DNA of 8,154 nucleotides, taken from CAZUCD01 sp964618855. GTDB taxonomy: Bacteria > Sumerlaeota > Sumerlaeia > SLMS01 > JANRJK01. Within the stretch, counting starts at the first letter, position 1, and the number at the start of each line of letters is the position of its first letter. The stretch spans positions 1 through 8,154 of the forward strand of contig CAZUCD010000159.1 of NCBI GenBank assembly GCA_964618855.1. The letters run 5' to 3'. The position numbers and the translations under genes were made by a program. Shown here piece after piece: positions 5,894 to 8,154 of this stretch. The notes below the pieces were generated by a model. That model did not search any database and was not told the origin of the DNA. It worked only from the letters and a program-made list of their open reading frames with translations.

Positions 5894-7105
5894 TTGGTAG
5901 AAACCACCCCCGGCATCCTGATCGTCGGCTCCGACGCAAGCCTCCACGCGGAGGTTGAGGCCGCCGTTGGCCTCATCGCCGACCTCAAGCCGATCACCCA
6001 CTTCGCCTCCGACCACCGCAAGGGGATCGAGGCCGCCCGCAGCCGCCAGCCGCACGTCGTCCTCGTCGAGATGACGCGCGACCTCCTTGGCCTGCGCACC
6101 TTCGTGGAGGAGGTCTCGCTCGCCTCCCCGGGCGCCGCCGTCGTCGCCGTGTTCTACCCGAACATCTTCGGCCCCGACGTTTCCGAGGGCCAGGTACTCA
6201 TCGAGGCCATACGCGCAGGCGTGCGCGACTTCATCCGCCGCCCGATCTCGAGCCGCGAAGTGGACCAGTTCCTCGACCGCCACTTCCGCAAGTCGGCGCT
6301 CAAGCCCACAGGCCGCGGCAAGGTCGTCTCCTTCTTCACCTACAAGGGCGGGGTCGGCAAGTCCACGCTCGCCGTCAACACGGCATGCGCCCTCGCCAAG
6401 CGATTCCCCGAGCGCGTGCTGCTCATCGACGGCTCGATCCAGATGGGCATCTGCGCCGCGATGCTGAACCTGCATCCCGACACGACCATGACGGACGCCG
6501 TGCGCGAGGCGACGCGCCTCGACGAAACCCTTGTCCGCCAGCTCGCCCTGCACCACCCCTCGGGCGTGCACGTGCTCGCCGCGCCCGTCGACGCCCGCGA
6601 GGGCGCCACAATCGACGACGACGTCATTGCGCGCGTCATCAACCTCGCGCGCCGCTCCTACGACTATGTCGTCGTGGACACGTTCCCGATGATCGACGTG
6701 ACCATGCTCGCCATCCTGGACCTCTCGGACTGCGCCTACCTGATCACGGAGGGCGTCGTCCCCGTGCTGCAGGGTACGGTCCGCATGCTCAAGGTGCTCG
6801 ACGAGATCGGCCTGGGCAAGGAGCGCCGCCGCCTCGTCCTCAACCGATACTCGAGCTCCATGGGGCACCTCGATCCCGAGGAGATCACCAAGCGCCTCGG
6901 CATCGAGTTCGACCACATCGTCCCCTACGAGAAGGACCTGATCACCGCGGCCAACGTGGGCGAGCCGTTCATCCTCAAGCCCTCCATGTTCTCGGGCTTT
7001 GCCAAGGCCATCGAGCGAATCGCCGACGAAGTCTCCGTCCGCCCCGTCACGCACATCATGGGCACCGAGCGCACGCGCGTCGGCGCGAACGGGAAAGGGC
7101 CATAG
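5894..7105 (+). CDS. cpaE: CpaE/TadZ-like pilus localisation ATPase with pseudo-receiver domain
   Basis: This is a 403-residue protein of the CpaE/TadZ branch of MinD/ParA ATPases, which place the Tad secretion machine, often at a pole. Residues about 7-130 form a receiver-like domain (GILIVGSD, VVLVEM, RDFIRRP). The phospho-acceptor Asp is replaced by Glu59 and the conserved Lys before Pro117 by Arg116, so phosphorylation is unlikely. The ATPase begins at about 143 with the deviant Walker A YKGGVGKST (150-158); the signature lysine K151 and K156 are both present. The A' motif is LLIDGSIQMG with D179, but Ser181 stands where D/N is usual. Walker B is YVVVDT with D262. LVLNRY (314-319) matches the base-binding strand. 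The TTG start was chosen because family similarity begins directly after it; upstream extension would run into the previous gene in a non-coding-like frame. An AAGG at 5881-5884 may serve as ribosome site. The stop is 3 bases before the next ATG. Confidence 0.9.
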   Translation: MVETTPGILIVGSDASLHAEVEAAVGLIADLKPITHFASDHRKGIEAARSRQPHVVLVEMTRDLLGLRTFVEEVSLASPGAAVVAVFYPNIFGPDVSEGQVLIEAIRAGVRDFIRRPISSREVDQFLDRHFRKSALKPTGRGKVVSFFTYKGGVGKSTLAVNTACALAKRFPERVLLIDGSIQMGICAAMLNLHPDTTMTDAVREATRLDETLVRQLALHHPSGVHVLAAPVDAREGATIDDDVIARVINLARRSYDYVVVDTFPMIDVTMLAILDLSDCAYLITEGVVPVLQGTVRMLKVLDEIGLGKERRRLVLNRYSSSMGHLDPEEITKRLGIEFDHIVPYEKDLITAANVGEPFILKPSMFSGFAKAIERIADEVSVRPVTHIMGTERTRVGANGKGP

Positions 7106-7108
7106 GCG

Positions 7109-8154
7109 ATGGCGATGGACCGGCGCGCGGCCACCTCCGGGGAACACGTGAACTTCGCGACGCGCGACGTGCTGGCGCGCACGCGCGTCACGATCCCGCA
7201 CGTGCGCCTGCGCCAGCGCGGCGACCGCCAGGTCGCCTCACTCGCCTTCGAGCAGCCCGAGGCGCGCGAGGCAACGCTCGGCCCGGGACGCGCCACCTAC
7301 CTCACCGTCAAGAGCGAGCTCCACAGCCAGCTCCTTAACGAACTCGACCGCACCGGGCGCCTTCAGGCAGGCGAGGAGAACATCCGCGCCTTTGTCCGCG
7401 AATTCGTCGCGCGCGCCCTCGCGACGGAGGACCTTCCGCTCAACGACATCGAGCGCCGCCGCCTCGCCGAGGATCTCGCCCACGAAACCATGGGCGTCGG
7501 TCCCCTCGCACCATTCATGTCCGACCCGGCCATCTCGGACATCCTCGTCGTCGGGCCCCACCGGGTGTACGTGGAGCGCTACGGCCGCATCGAGCCGACC
7601 GAGGTCCGCTTCCGCGACAACGAGCACCTCATCCGCCTCATCCAGCGCATCGCCGCAAACCTGGGCCGGCGCATCGACGAATCCTCGCCCATGGTGGACG
7701 CGCGCCTCCCCGACGGCAGCCGCGTCAACGCCACCATCCCCCCCGTCAGCGTCGACGGGCCCACGCTCTCCATCCGCCGCTTCGGCGTGCAGCGCCTGCG
7801 CATGCGCGACCTACAGCGCCTCGAGATGCTCTCCCCCGAGATGGAGCAGTTCCTTACCGCCTGCGTCCGGGGAAAAAAGTCGGTGCTCGTGTCCGGCGGT
7901 TCCGGCGCCGGCAAGTCCACTTTCCTCGCGTGCATGGCCGAGGCCATCGACCCCGTCGAGCGCATCATCACCATCGAGGACGCCGTCGAGCTCCAGCTCG
8001 ACCAGGAACACGTCGTCCGATTCGAGACCCGCCCCCCCAACATCGGGGGGAAGGGCCAGATCACCATCCGCGACCTCGTCATCAACAGCCTGCGCATGCG
8101 CCCGGACCGCCTGATCGTCGGCGAGGTCCGCGGGCCCGAGGCGCTCGACATGCT
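7109..8154 (+). CDS. cpaF: CpaF/TadA secretion ATPase (C-terminus cut by window edge)
   Basis: This is the hexameric type II/IV secretion ATPase that energises Tad pilus assembly at the inner membrane; 348 codons are present. The N-terminal part has the helical and PAS-like regions, including ISDILVVGPHRVYVERYGRIE (about 143-163), the usual place of the family's D-I-(M/L)-V-N-G motif, here VVG. PMVDARLPDGSRVN follows near 195-210. Walker A is GGSGAGKST (263-271, K269), slightly unlike the common GGTGSGKTT. The Asp box is ITIEDAVEL (287-295), and FETRPPN (305-311) plus LRMRPDRLIVGEVRG (328-342) give the conserved stretch ending in Walker B with E339. The His box and C-terminus lie beyond the edge. 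The ATG at 7109 is preferred, with GGGAAAGGG at 7091-7099 as ribosome site; an in-frame ATG two codons later is possible. It belongs to the same operon as cpaE. Confidence 0.95.
   Translation, partial: MAMDRRAATSGEHVNFATRDVLARTRVTIPHVRLRQRGDRQVASLAFEQPEAREATLGPGRATYLTVKSELHSQLLNELDRTGRLQAGEENIRAFVREFVARALATEDLPLNDIERRRLAEDLAHETMGVGPLAPFMSDPAISDILVVGPHRVYVERYGRIEPTEVRFRDNEHLIRLIQRIAANLGRRIDESSPMVDARLPDGSRVNATIPPVSVDGPTLSIRRFGVQRLRMRDLQRLEMLSPEMEQFLTACVRGKKSVLVSGGSGAGKSTFLACMAEAIDPVERIITIEDAVELQLDQEHVVRFETRPPNIGGKGQITIRDLVINSLRMRPDRLIVGEVRGPEALDM

Noticed and set aside
4372..6099. 575-codon minus-strand ORF antisense to the TadG-like and cpaE genes
   Set aside because: Low-complexity, Arg/Val/Asp/Glu/Gly-rich translation with no domain, opposite genes with clear family motifs. 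It is a typical shadow of GC-rich third positions.
5801..7201. 466-codon minus-strand ORF antisense to cpaE
   Set aside because: The opposite strand encodes CpaE with intact Walker motifs; this translation is compositionally biased (His, Asp, Gly, Arg) and lacks recognisable motifs.

Overview
The window is GC-rich bacterial chromosome with dense coding on both strands and heavy G/C use at third codon positions. The Tad-type pilus genes, a secreted glycoside-hydrolase-like multidomain protein and a CpeT-family lipoprotein indicate a diderm bacterium. The TadE/TadG-like proteins look most like those I associate with Planctomycetota, Hydrogenedentota or similar phyla. That placement rests on general resemblance only and is low confidence.

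Left part (1-3013, minus strand): a two-gene unit read leftwards. The first gene (3013 to 2360) encodes a small lipoprotein of the CpeT/CpcT family. Its stop codon overlaps the start of the next gene (TGATG). That gene encodes a large secreted protein with carbohydrate-binding-like domains, an Ig-like domain and a TIM-barrel glycoside-hydrolase-like domain; it runs off the left edge with at least 786 codons and no stop. Several long plus-strand ORFs over this region are shadows.

Middle (3014-3469): a short divergent spacer, a complete tRNA-Thr(GGT) with encoded CCA (3137-3212), then about 257 bases without a gene. This second spacer holds two inverted repeats. The stronger is a perfect 11-bp repeat (3404-3447) that ends a few bases before the ribosome binding site of the pilus operon.

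Right part (3470-8154, plus strand): a tight Tad/Flp pilus operon. The order is TadE-like pseudopilin (TTG start), TadG-like protein (GTG start overlapping the previous stop), CpaE/TadZ ATPase with a degenerate receiver domain (TTG start), and CpaF/TadA secretion ATPase (ATG start, cut by the right edge). CpaF powers pilus assembly, CpaE positions the machine, and the two membrane-anchored minor proteins are probable envelope or tip components. No Flp pilin, CpaB, secretin CpaC, prepilin peptidase or TadB/TadC is visible here; some may lie downstream.

I found no clear new defence or mobile system. The points most worth a second look are the surface-type beta domain inside the TadG-like protein, the pseudo-receiver of CpaE, the leader hairpin of the tad operon, and the coupling of a lipoprotein CpeT homologue to a secreted glycoside-hydrolase-like protein.
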